In this document: positions 26,882 to 34,224 of the stretch, piece by piece
Position numbering within the stretch: the first letter of the stretch is position 1
Layout of the letters: each line of letters starts with the position of its first letter
Source: Limnohabitans sp.
Lineage (GTDB): Bacteria > Pseudomonadota > Gammaproteobacteria > Burkholderiales > Burkholderiaceae_C
Direction of reading: 5' to 3'
Assembly (NCBI RefSeq): GCF_030158565.1
Contig: NZ_JAOASQ010000033.1
Location: 1 to 56,978, forward strand
DNA: 56,978 bases
Position numbers and translations under genes: made by a program
Notes under the pieces: generated by a model
The model's input: only the letters and a program-made list of their open reading frames with translations
Database searches by the model: none
Told to the model about the DNA's origin: nothing

Positions 26882-28453
26882 ATGAACCGACTGAACACCT
26901 TGAGCGATGCCGTCGCCACACATGCACGCCTGAGCCCTCAAAAACTCGCTGTCCGCGACTCGCGCCGCAGCCTGACGTTTGCGCAATGGAACGAGCGCAC
27001 TGAGCAGCTGGCCCAGGGCTTGCGCGCCTTGGGCCTGCAAAAAGGCGATCGCGTCGCCCTGCTTGCCTACAACTGCCTGGAGTGGATGGAGCTGTACGCC
27101 GCCCTGGCGCGTGCCGGGCTGGTGGCTGTGCCGCTGAACTTCAGGCTGACCGCACCCGAAATCGCCTACATCGCAGAGCACAGCGAAGCACGCGCCTTCA
27201 TCGTGCAGGACGTGCTGGCCTCGGTGGTCGAGCCACTTCGCCAAACCCTGGGCCTGGAGCCCGGCGCATGGATCGCGTTTGGTGACAACCTGCCCGCCGG
27301 CTGGACGCATTACGAGCAACTGATCGCCCAGGCGAAAGAAAAAAACCAGCCAGCCGTCACCACCGTATTGCCCAGCGACATGAGCGCACTCATGTACACC
27401 TCGGGCACCACAGGCCGCCCCAAAGGCGCCATGCGCAGCCATGAAGGCAGCACCCTGATTGCCTTGGCCACCGCTTTGGAAATGGGCTTCACCAGCGAAG
27501 ACACGGTCTTGCTGGTCATGCCCATGTGCCACGCCAACTCGCTGTATTTCAGCCACACATTCGTGCACCTGGGTGCCACCTGCGTGATCGACGACCGCCG
27601 CAGCTTCGACCCCGAAGCGCTGCTGGCCACGCTGGCCGCCGAGCACGTCACGTTCACCTCACTGGTGCCCACGCACTACATCATGATGCTGGGCCTGCCC
27701 GAGGCCGTGAAGGCCCGATACGACGTGAGCGCCGTCGAAAAGCTGATGATTTCGTCAGCCCCCGCGCGCAAGGAAACCAAGCTCGCCATCATGGATTTCT
27801 TCAAAAACGGCAAACTGTACGAACTCTATGGCTCAACAGAGGCTGGCTGGGTCACGCTGCTGCGCCCGCAAGAGCAAATCGCCAGACTCGGCTCTGTGGG
27901 CCGCGAGTGGGCCGCCTCGGGTCCGATTCGCCTGCTCGATGCACAAGGCCATGAAGTACCCGATGGCGAAGTGGGCGAACTGTTCTCGCACACCCCTTAT
28001 GTCTTCGATGGCTACTGGAAAAATCCGGAAAAAACCGCCGAGGCCTTCCAAGGCGATTGGTGTTCGGTGGGCGACATGGCCCGGCGCGATGCAGACGGCT
28101 TCATCCACCTGGTGGACCGCAAGAGCAACATGATCATCAGCGGCGGAGAAAACATCTACCCCTCTGAAGTCGAAGGCATCCTGGGTACCCACGAAAAAAT
28201 CAAGGACGTGGCCGTGATCGGCCTGCAGCATGACAAATGGGGCGAAGCTGTGCATGCGGTGGTGGTGCTGCACCATGGCCAAACTCTGTCGGAGGCCGAG
28301 CTGATCGACTGGTGCCGTGGCCGCATGGCCGGCTACAAGCGGCCTCAGACAATCCGGTTTGTGGCCGACAGCGACATGCCGCGCACCGCCACCGGCAAAA
28401 TTTTGCACCGCATCCTGCGAGACCAGATGAGCGCATCGCCCGCGCTGGCCTGA
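26882..28453 (+). CDS. AMP-forming acyl-CoA synthetase
   Basis: 523 residues of the ANL superfamily, activating a carboxylate via acyl-AMP to its CoA thioester. Core motifs are intact: YTSGTTGRPKGAM (A3), YGSTEAG (A5), DRKSNMIISGGENIYPSEVE (A8) and PRTATGKILHR with the catalytic Lys (A10). The ATG at 26882 is chosen over 26864 because GGAG lies 8 nt before it. Divergent from the TRAP operon and sharing its operators, it probably activates the acid that the TRAP system imports. Confidence 0.93.
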   Translation: MNRLNTLSDAVATHARLSPQKLAVRDSRRSLTFAQWNERTEQLAQGLRALGLQKGDRVALLAYNCLEWMELYAALARAGLVAVPLNFRLTAPEIAYIAEHSEARAFIVQDVLASVVEPLRQTLGLEPGAWIAFGDNLPAGWTHYEQLIAQAKEKNQPAVTTVLPSDMSALMYTSGTTGRPKGAMRSHEGSTLIALATALEMGFTSEDTVLLVMPMCHANSLYFSHTFVHLGATCVIDDRRSFDPEALLATLAAEHVTFTSLVPTHYIMMLGLPEAVKARYDVSAVEKLMISSAPARKETKLAIMDFFKNGKLYELYGSTEAGWVTLLRPQEQIARLGSVGREWAASGPIRLLDAQGHEVPDGEVGELFSHTPYVFDGYWKNPEKTAEAFQGDWCSVGDMARRDADGFIHLVDRKSNMIISGGENIYPSEVEGILGTHEKIKDVAVIGLQHDKWGEAVHAVVVLHHGQTLSEAELIDWCRGRMAGYKRPQTIRFVADSDMPRTATGKILHRILRDQMSASPALA

Positions 28454-28460
28454 GCCAGCA

Positions 28461-28492
28461 CGCGGCCGGCCATGACCACATGGCCGGCCGCG
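28461..28492. other. Very stable hairpin between CoA ligase and gntR
   Basis: Perfect 14-bp stem CGCGGCCGGCCATG (28461-28474) / CATGGCCGGCCGCG (28479-28492) with loop ACCA, beginning 7 bp after the ligase stop. No T run follows, so it may be an mRNA-stabilising or partial-termination structure rather than a canonical terminator. Confidence 0.75.
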
Positions 28493-28507
28493 CTAGACTA
28501 TCCCCCT

Positions 28508-29200
28508 ATGAAAGCCATATCGCCTATTCCCAACCTTGTCGAGCAAGTGCGTGATGCCCTGCTCAACGAGATCGCCACAGGGCAACTGCAGCCGGGTGAA
28601 CGCATCATCCAGGAGCAAATCGCCCAGGCGCTGGGCGTGTCACGCCAGCCGGTTCAGCAAGCTTTGATGCTGCTGCGCAACCAAGGCGTACTGCAAGACG
28701 CCGCTGGGCGCGGGCTGATCGTCACCCCGATCGACCCCAACCATGTGCACCACGTCTATCAGATCCGCGCTGCCATCGAGGGCATGGCCTGCCGGCTGGC
28801 CTCGGAACAAAAAGCCGACCAAGCTCGCAAACAAGGCGCCGCGCTGATTGAAGCAGGACGCAAGGCGGTGGCCAGCGGCTCGGTCGCCAAAATGATCGCC
28901 GCCGACATCCGCTTCCACGAGTTCCTCTACGGCCTGTCGGGCAACCCCCTGATTGGCCCGGCCATGGACGCCCACCTGACCTTCACCCAACGGGCCATGG
29001 GCGAAGTCCTGGTACAAGACCAAAGCCCCCGCGACATCTGGGACCAGCACGCCGCTATCCTGGACGCCATTGCAGCAGGCACGCCCGATGTGGCCGAAAA
29101 GCTGGCCCGCGAACACCTGATGCAAGCCTCCCGCTTCATGGTGTCGCGCCTGACCGAGCTGGCCGCCAAGCCCGACGACAAAACCACTGACGCGGCTTAA
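28508..29200 (+). CDS. GntR-family regulator with FCD domain
   Basis: 230 residues. N-terminal winged helix (LNEIATGQLQPGERI, recognition helix in GVSRQPVQQALMLLRNQG), then an FCD ligand-binding domain with the metal-binding pattern: Asp/His in AADIRFHEFLYG, His in WDQHAAIL and His in AREHLMQAS. FCD regulators usually sense carboxylic acids and control adjacent transport or catabolic genes. It follows the CoA ligase on the same strand, and the paired palindromes at 26772-26837 are its probable target. No good Shine-Dalgarno is visible. Confidence 0.88.
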   Translation: MKAISPIPNLVEQVRDALLNEIATGQLQPGERIIQEQIAQALGVSRQPVQQALMLLRNQGVLQDAAGRGLIVTPIDPNHVHHVYQIRAAIEGMACRLASEQKADQARKQGAALIEAGRKAVASGSVAKMIAADIRFHEFLYGLSGNPLIGPAMDAHLTFTQRAMGEVLVQDQSPRDIWDQHAAILDAIAAGTPDVAEKLAREHLMQASRFMVSRLTELAAKPDDKTTDAA

Positions 29201-29284
29201 AGCTGTTGTGACCGCGGTCAGCACCGCGAGCCAATGCACCTCTCGGGCGTCATGCATGAACCTCAGCCTTGGCCCCACACCCTC

Positions 29285-29896
29285 ATGAAACAACTTCAGC
29301 GCCACCCAAAACTCTGTGCCAGCTTGTTCGCCGTCATCAGCTTGTTCGCCGCCAGCACCTCCTTCGCGCAAATCTGCCCCCGCGAATACGCCCCCGTGTG
29401 CGGCCTGGTCGCAGGAGAGCCAGCGCCCCGCACCTTCCCCAACCGCTGCATGCTCGACGCAGCCAAAGCCACTTTCTTGTCTGAAGGCGAATGCAAGGCC
29501 GTATCCATGTCCACACCCCAACCCGTCCTCATGCCCATGCCCGGCAGCGATGTGGACGCGCATGGCTGCAAGGCCTCTGCAGGCTTCCAATGGAACGAAG
29601 AGCTGAACCAATGCGTGCGCCCCTGGATGAGCAGCGCCGTCACGCTGGAAGTGGCGCCCAAGCGCCGCAGCTGCACCGGCATGGTCGAGATGCAATGCCT
29701 CATGGTCAGAGAGTGGGTGCGCGAGCGTGAGCCCGGCCAAGCAGCCCCCCGATGGGAGCCCCTGTTTGGCAGCATCGCAGGCTTCACGCACGTGCCCGGC
29801 AAACACTACACCCTGCGCGTGCGCAAAGACAAGCTTGAAAACGCGCCAGCCGATGCACCCAGCATCACCTACACCTTGCTGAAGGTGGTGCGGTGA
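29285..29896 (+). CDS. Secreted protein with Kazal-like and DUF4377-like domains
   Basis: 203 residues. Signal peptide (cleavage near STSFAQ), then a Cys-rich segment ICPREYAPVCGLVAGEP ending SEGEC, which has the Cys spacing of Kazal-type protease-inhibitor folds. The C-terminal part, VTLEVAPKRRSCTG through HYTLRVRKD to YTLLKVV, resembles DUF4377. The start at 29285 gives a normal signal peptide. Likely periplasmic or outer-membrane associated; function unknown. Its stop overlaps the next GTG. A TGACCGCGGTCA palindrome (29209-29220) lies upstream. Confidence 0.68.
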   Translation: MKQLQRHPKLCASLFAVISLFAASTSFAQICPREYAPVCGLVAGEPAPRTFPNRCMLDAAKATFLSEGECKAVSMSTPQPVLMPMPGSDVDAHGCKASAGFQWNEELNQCVRPWMSSAVTLEVAPKRRSCTGMVEMQCLMVREWVREREPGQAAPRWEPLFGSIAGFTHVPGKHYTLRVRKDKLENAPADAPSITYTLLKVVR

Positions 29897-30372
29897 CCTT
29901 GCGCATCCCCCCATGGCTGGCGCTGGTGGTCTGCACCATCGCCGGTTTTGTGGCGCTCTATTTGGGCTGGGGCCGGGCCTTTGTGGCCAATGACCGCTGC
30001 CTGGACGATGGCGGGCGCTACGAAGAACGCTGGGACACCTGCAACAAGTCCACACAGACCTCCCCCCGAACCACTTACAACGGCCCCACCTACATCGGCG
30101 AGCTGGATGGCCAAGACATCGAGCTGCAACTGCGCGACGACCTCTTGGGCTACCGGATGCTGGCCAATGGCCAACGCGTGATCGGCGACCTGAATACCGA
30201 ACGCGGCCACGACCGCGACCCCAATGCCACGGTCTATGTGCTCAACCCCTTGTCGGAGCACGACCGACAGGTCCGATTCGTGGTTTCCAAAAACGCAGGC
30301 GTGGAAGAACTGGTGCTCCTCGGGCCGGATGGGGAACCGGAAACCACTCACTTGAAAAGTGTGAACAACTGA
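29893..30372 (+). CDS. Hypothetical single-span membrane protein
   Basis: 159 residues from a GTG that overlaps the upstream stop. One N-terminal transmembrane helix (PPWLALVVCTIAGFVALYLG), then a soluble region starting VANDRCLDDGGRYEERWDTC, with two Cys that could pair. No family is recognised. It is translationally coupled to the Kazal/DUF4377 protein, so the two probably work together at the envelope. Its stop lies inside the first 18-bp direct repeat, and a UUCG-loop terminator follows. Confidence 0.65.
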   Translation: MTLRIPPWLALVVCTIAGFVALYLGWGRAFVANDRCLDDGGRYEERWDTCNKSTQTSPRTTYNGPTYIGELDGQDIELQLRDDLLGYRMLANGQRVIGDLNTERGHDRDPNATVYVLNPLSEHDRQVRFVVSKNAGVEELVLLGPDGEPETTHLKSVNN

Positions 30373-30373
30373 T
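30356..30373. repeat. 18-bp direct repeat, left copy
   Basis: AAAGTGTGAACAACTGAT occurs exactly here and again at 32926-32943, on either side of the osmC-ycaO gene. The left copy covers the stop codon of the upstream gene. Confidence 0.8.
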
Positions 30374-30418
30374 GGCGAATGCGATATCGCAGGCTTGAGA
30401 CGCGCCACCGCCAACACC

Positions 30419-30441
30419 AAAGCACCTTCGGGTGCTTTTTT
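30419..30441 (+). terminator. UUCG-tetraloop terminator
   Basis: AAAGCACC (30419-30426), loop TTCG, GGTGCTTT (30431-30438) and a T run to 30441. It ends the Kazal/DUF4377 transcript; the flanking GCCAACACCAA recurs before the terminator at 33583. Confidence 0.9.
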
Positions 30442-30494
30442 CATGGGCAGGCATCGGCAGCCGCCCATGACCGGCAGCTGCCCGCTTGGCCGGT

Positions 30495-32705
30495 TTAAAC
30501 CAAGGCCTGCTTCGCGGCCACACGCGCCCGCGCTGCGTGCAGTTTTTTGTAGCTGTCGAGCAAGCGCTGATGCCGGTCCAAGGTTTCCAGCTGCAAGCTG
30601 GTGGGCGTGAGGCCATGAAAGCGCACGCTGCCGTCCACCGAGCCGATGGCCGCATCCATGCGCTCATCGCCGAACATGCGCCTGAAGTTCACCACGTAGT
30701 CTTCCAGGGCCAAGTCATCGTCCAGCGTCACCTCCAGCACCACGTTCAAGGCTTGGTAAAACAAGCGGCGCTCCACCGTGTTGTCGTTGTATTGCAAGAA
30801 AGCACCCACCAGTTCGTGGGCCTCTTCCAGCTGCTGCAAAGCCAGGTGGATCAAAAGCTTGAGCTCCATCACCGTCAACTGGCCCCACACCGTGTTGTCG
30901 TCAAACTCGATGCCGATCAGCGTGGCGATGTCGAGGTAATCGTCCAGCTCGTTGTTTTCCAAGCGATCGAGCAATGCATCCAAAGCCTCGTCGTCCAATT
31001 TGTGCAGGTTCAGCACATCGGCGCGGAACAAAAGCGCTTTGTTGGTGTTGTCCCAGATCAGGTCGTCCACTGGGTACACCTCGGAATAGCCCGGCACCAA
31101 GATGCGGCAGGCGGTGGCACCCAGTTGGTCGTGCACCGCCACATAAGCTTCTTTGCCCATGGCCTGCAAAATGCCGAACAGTGTGGCGGCCTCTTGCGCG
31201 GTGGCGTCCTCGCCCTCCCCGGCAAAGTCCCACGCCACAAATTCGTAGTCCGATTGCGCGCTGAAAAACCGCCACGAAACCACACCGCTGGAGTCGATGA
31301 AGTGCTCCACAAAGTTGTTGGGCTCGGTCACCGCGTTGCTGATGAAGGTGGGCGCAGGCAGGTCGTTCAGGCCCTCAAAACTGCGGCCCTGCAACAGCTC
31401 GGTCAGGCTGCGCTCCAGCGCCACCTCCATACGCGGGTGTGCGCCAAAGGACGCGAACACACCGCCGGTGCGCGGGTTCATCAAGGTCACGCACATCACG
31501 GGGTAAACACCGCCCAGCGACGCGTCTTTGACCAAGACTGGAAAGCCTTGCGCTTCCAAAGCCTCGATGCCCGCCACGATGCCGGGGTACTTGGCCAGCA
31601 CGGCCTGCGGCACGTCGGGCAAGGCCATTTCGCCTTCCAGAATCTCGCGCTTGACGGCCCGCTCAAAAATCTCGGACAGGCACTGCACCTGCGCTTCTAC
31701 CAGCGTGTTGCCCGCGCTCATGCCGTTGCTCACAAACAGGTTTTCCACCAGGTTGGATGGGAAGTACACCACCTCACCGTCGGACTGGCGCACATAGGGC
31801 AGCGCACAAATGCCGCGCTCGGTGTTGCCCGAGTTGGTGTCAAACAGGTGCGAGGCCTTGAGCTCGCCGTCGGGGTTGTAAATGGCCAAGCAATGGGCGT
31901 CCAACAAGCCTTTGGGCAGCGCGTCGCGCTTGCCGGGCTGGAACCAGCGCTCCTTCGGGTCGTGCACAAAGTCGGCCTGCGCGATGTCTTCGCCAAAAAA
32001 CACGCCCGCGTAAAAATGGTTGTTGTTCAGGCGCTCGATGTATTCGCCCAGCGCCGAGGCCAAGGCGCTCTCTTTGGTGGAGCCCTTGCCGTTGGTGAAG
32101 CACATGGGCGAATGCGCGTCGCGGATGTGCAGCGACCACACATTGGGCACCAGGTTGCGCCAGGACGCGATCTCGATCTTGATGCCCAAATTGGCCAAGA
32201 CCGCCGTCATGTTGGCGATGGTCTGCTCCAGCGGCAAGTCCTTGCCCGCAATCAAGGTCTGCGACTGCGCATCGGGGCTCAGGGTGAGCAAGGCCTGCGC
32301 GTCGGCGTCGAGGTTGTCCACCGCCTCAACGATGAAAGTGGGGCCCGCTTGAATCGCCTTTTTGACCGTGCACCGGTCAATCGACCGCAAAATGCCCAAG
32401 CGGTCTTTGTCGGACATGTCGGCCGGCAACTCCACCTGAATCTTGATGGTCTGCAGATAGCGGTTGTCGGGGTCCACGATGTTGTTTTGCGACAGGCGGA
32501 TGTGCTCGGTAGAGATGCCGCGCGTTTCGCAATACAGCTTCACAAAATAAGCCGCACACAAAGCCGATGAGGCCAAGAAGTAATCAAACGGCCCCGGCGC
32601 AGAGCCATCGCCCTTGTAACGAATGGGCTGATCGGCCAGCACGGTGAAGTCGTCAAACTTGGCCTCCAGGCGCAGTTTGTCGAGAAAATTGACTTTGATT
32701 TCCAT
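30495..32705 (-). CDS. ycaO: OsmC-YcaO fusion protein
   Basis: 736 residues. The N-terminal ~140 form an OsmC-like domain (GPFDYFLASSALCAAYFVKL, with the Cys). The rest is a YcaO domain with the ATP-binding Glu/Arg patterns (ESALASALGEYIERL and QCLSEIFERAVKREI) and a C-terminal helical tail like that of E. coli YcaO. E. coli YcaO assists RimO in methylthiolation of ribosomal protein S12; other YcaO proteins make azolines or thioamides. No precursor peptide is visible nearby. The ATG at 32705 begins the OsmC homology. Confidence 0.88.
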   Translation of the reverse strand: MEIKVNFLDKLRLEAKFDDFTVLADQPIRYKGDGSAPGPFDYFLASSALCAAYFVKLYCETRGISTEHIRLSQNNIVDPDNRYLQTIKIQVELPADMSDKDRLGILRSIDRCTVKKAIQAGPTFIVEAVDNLDADAQALLTLSPDAQSQTLIAGKDLPLEQTIANMTAVLANLGIKIEIASWRNLVPNVWSLHIRDAHSPMCFTNGKGSTKESALASALGEYIERLNNNHFYAGVFFGEDIAQADFVHDPKERWFQPGKRDALPKGLLDAHCLAIYNPDGELKASHLFDTNSGNTERGICALPYVRQSDGEVVYFPSNLVENLFVSNGMSAGNTLVEAQVQCLSEIFERAVKREILEGEMALPDVPQAVLAKYPGIVAGIEALEAQGFPVLVKDASLGGVYPVMCVTLMNPRTGGVFASFGAHPRMEVALERSLTELLQGRSFEGLNDLPAPTFISNAVTEPNNFVEHFIDSSGVVSWRFFSAQSDYEFVAWDFAGEGEDATAQEAATLFGILQAMGKEAYVAVHDQLGATACRILVPGYSEVYPVDDLIWDNTNKALLFRADVLNLHKLDDEALDALLDRLENNELDDYLDIATLIGIEFDDNTVWGQLTVMELKLLIHLALQQLEEAHELVGAFLQYNDNTVERRLFYQALNVVLEVTLDDDLALEDYVVNFRRMFGDERMDAAIGSVDGSVRFHGLTPTSLQLETLDRHQRLLDSYKKLHAARARVAAKQALV

Positions 32706-32925
32706 GCTGTGGTTCCGGGCAATTGGGGCGTCCCAGCGGCCGACGTATCGATTGATAGGCGGCTGGGAAGGTGAACTAAGGGGGATAGTTTGCCTGAGTG
32801 ATGCACCACAGCGGTTTTTACTGAAATTGCACTCCGCCACAAAATAATAATTTATTACTTAATAATCTATTTTTATGGTCGATATGTGGCTAGTCTTGAG
32901 GCATTGCTGCCTCCAACACACTCCC

Positions 32926-32943
32926 AAAGTGTGAACAACTGAT
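32926..32943. repeat. 18-bp direct repeat, right copy
   Basis: Exact copy of AAAGTGTGAACAACTGAT (also 30356-30373), lying just 10 bp before the toxin start codon. The preceding 80 bp include an unusually AT-rich stretch (32838-32880) that probably holds the ycaO promoter. Confidence 0.8.
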
Positions 32944-32953
32944 TACAATCACG

Positions 32954-33250
32954 ATGTACACGATCAAACGCATGCCCGAGTTTGATGAGTGGCTGGCCAG
33001 CCTCAGGGACGGCATGACACGCATCCGACTGACCCGACGGCTCGAAAAAGTCCAGCGCGGTTTGCTAGGCGATGTGGCTCCTGTAGGCGAAGGCGTCAGC
33101 GAAATGCGCGAGTTCTTTGGACCCGGCTGGCGCATGTATTACGTCGAGCGAGACGGCATGCTGATCGTGATGCTGGGCGGTGGCGACAAGTCCACGCAGT
33201 CAGACGACATCGCCCGCGCCATTGCATTGAGCCGAACCATCACGGAGTGA
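32954..33250 (+). CDS. RelE/HigB-type toxin (phage Gp49-like)
   Basis: 98 residues. Basic RelE-superfamily fold with RIRLTRRLEKVQRGLLGD and the core FFGPGWRMYYVERDG, then VMLGGGDKSTQSDDI and a terminal helix. This is the addiction-module killer branch in which toxin precedes antitoxin, as here, with 6 bp between them. It probably cleaves ribosome-bound mRNA. The gene appears intact. Confidence 0.87.
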   Translation: MYTIKRMPEFDEWLASLRDGMTRIRLTRRLEKVQRGLLGDVAPVGEGVSEMREFFGPGWRMYYVERDGMLIVMLGGGDKSTQSDDIARAIALSRTITE

Positions 33251-33256
33251 TTGACC

Positions 33257-33562
33257 ATGACCCGAAAAATCAAAGCCGCCGACCTGCCCGACTTCGACAT
33301 GGCCGAATACCTCAAGACCGACGAGGATGTGGCCAACTACCTGACGCTGGTGCTGGAAGAAAACGACCCAGCCGAGCTGACCCACGCGCTGGGCACCATC
33401 GCACGCGCACGCGGCATGACCGAAGTGGCCCGCGCCTCAGGCCTGACCCGCGAAGCGCTCTACAAAGCCCTACGCCCCACTTCGCACCCACGCTTTGACA
33501 CGATTGCCCGTGTTTGCACCGCGCTGGGGGTGAAGCTGGTGGCGCAGCCCATGCAGGCGTGA
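33257..33562 (+). CDS. HigA-type antitoxin, helix-turn-helix
   Basis: 101 residues. The N-terminal toxin-contact region (DMAEYLKTDEDVANYLTLVL) is followed by a Xre-like HTH (MTEVARASGLTREALYKALR) and GVKLVAQPM at the end, the standard shape of the putative addiction-module antidote family. ATG 33257 is preferred, with GGAG about 9 nt upstream; the TTG at 33251 is too near. It likely represses its own operon. Confidence 0.88.
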   Translation: MTRKIKAADLPDFDMAEYLKTDEDVANYLTLVLEENDPAELTHALGTIARARGMTEVARASGLTREALYKALRPTSHPRFDTIARVCTALGVKLVAQPMQA

Positions 33563-33582
33563 GCCGCCACACAGCCAACACC

Positions 33583-33605
33583 AAGGCATCTTCGGATGCC
33601 TTTTT
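33583..33605 (+). terminator. UUCG-tetraloop terminator after toxin-antitoxin pair
   Basis: AAGGCATC (33583-33590), loop TTCG, GATGCCTT (33595-33602) and T run to 33605. Same layout and flank (GCCAACACCAA) as the terminator at 30419. Confidence 0.88.
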
Positions 33606-33647
33606 CACATTCGGGCAGCCCCCAACACGCCCCTAAAATGCAAACCT

Positions 33648-34214
33648 ATGTTCGAACAAACCTTTAAAAATATCGATGACATCCTGTACAAAGACGCGGG
33701 GTGCACCAGCGAGCTGGACTACACAGAGCAATCCTCTTGGCTGCTGTTTTTAAAGTACCTCGACGCCCTCGAAGCCGACAAAGCCACCGAGGCGGTGCTG
33801 GAGGGGCGTGACTATCAGTTCATCTTGAGCGAGCCCTACCGCTGGTCGGCATGGGCCGCGCCAAAATTGTCAGGTCAGGGTGCTGACGGCAAGATCGACC
33901 ACAACGCTGCGCTCACGGGCGACGACCTCAAGGCCTTTGTCAACACCAAACTGTTTCCGTATCTGGCTGGCTTCAAGCAACGCGCCAGCGGGCCACAGAC
34001 CATCGAATACAAAATCGGTGAAGTGTTCAGCGAGATCACCAACAAAATCCAAAGCGGCTACAACCTGCGCGACGTAATCGACCGCATCGACGAACTGCGC
34101 TTTGGCAGCCAGGCCCAAAAGCACGAACTGTCGCACCTGTACGAAGCGAAGATTAAGAACATGGGCATCGGTCTAGCAGGTCAAGTGTTGCTTGCACTTT
34201 TCAATTGCAACTAG
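33648..34214 (+). pseudogene. hsdM: Truncated type I restriction-modification methylase (hsdM N-terminal fragment)
   Basis: 188 residues. It begins like normal HsdM (MFEQTFKNIDDILYKDAG) and follows the family through the N-terminal helical domain to HELSHLYEAKIKNMG. There, at about 34162, the sequence departs from the expected glycine-rich linker into the S-adenosylmethionine domain and stops 17 codons later. The usual length is around 500 residues; the SAM-binding and NPPF motifs, hsdS and hsdR are all missing. A deletion joined it to the hrpA 3' side. No methylase activity is expected. Confidence 0.85.
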
Positions 34215-34224
34215 GTTGAAGACC

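Noticed and set aside
29209..29220. TGACCGCGGTCA as a second GntR operator
   Set aside because: It shares no sequence with the paired palindromes at 26772-26837; a 12-bp GC palindrome alone is weak evidence.
30486..32570. A 694-codon open frame antisense to osmC-ycaO
   Set aside because: It exactly mirrors a well-supported conserved gene; long antisense frames are common at this GC. The product is His/Val/Gln-rich with no family resemblance.
32954..34214. Intact type I restriction-modification system
   Set aside because: Only the N-terminal domain of hsdM is present; hsdS, hsdR and the methylase motifs are missing.
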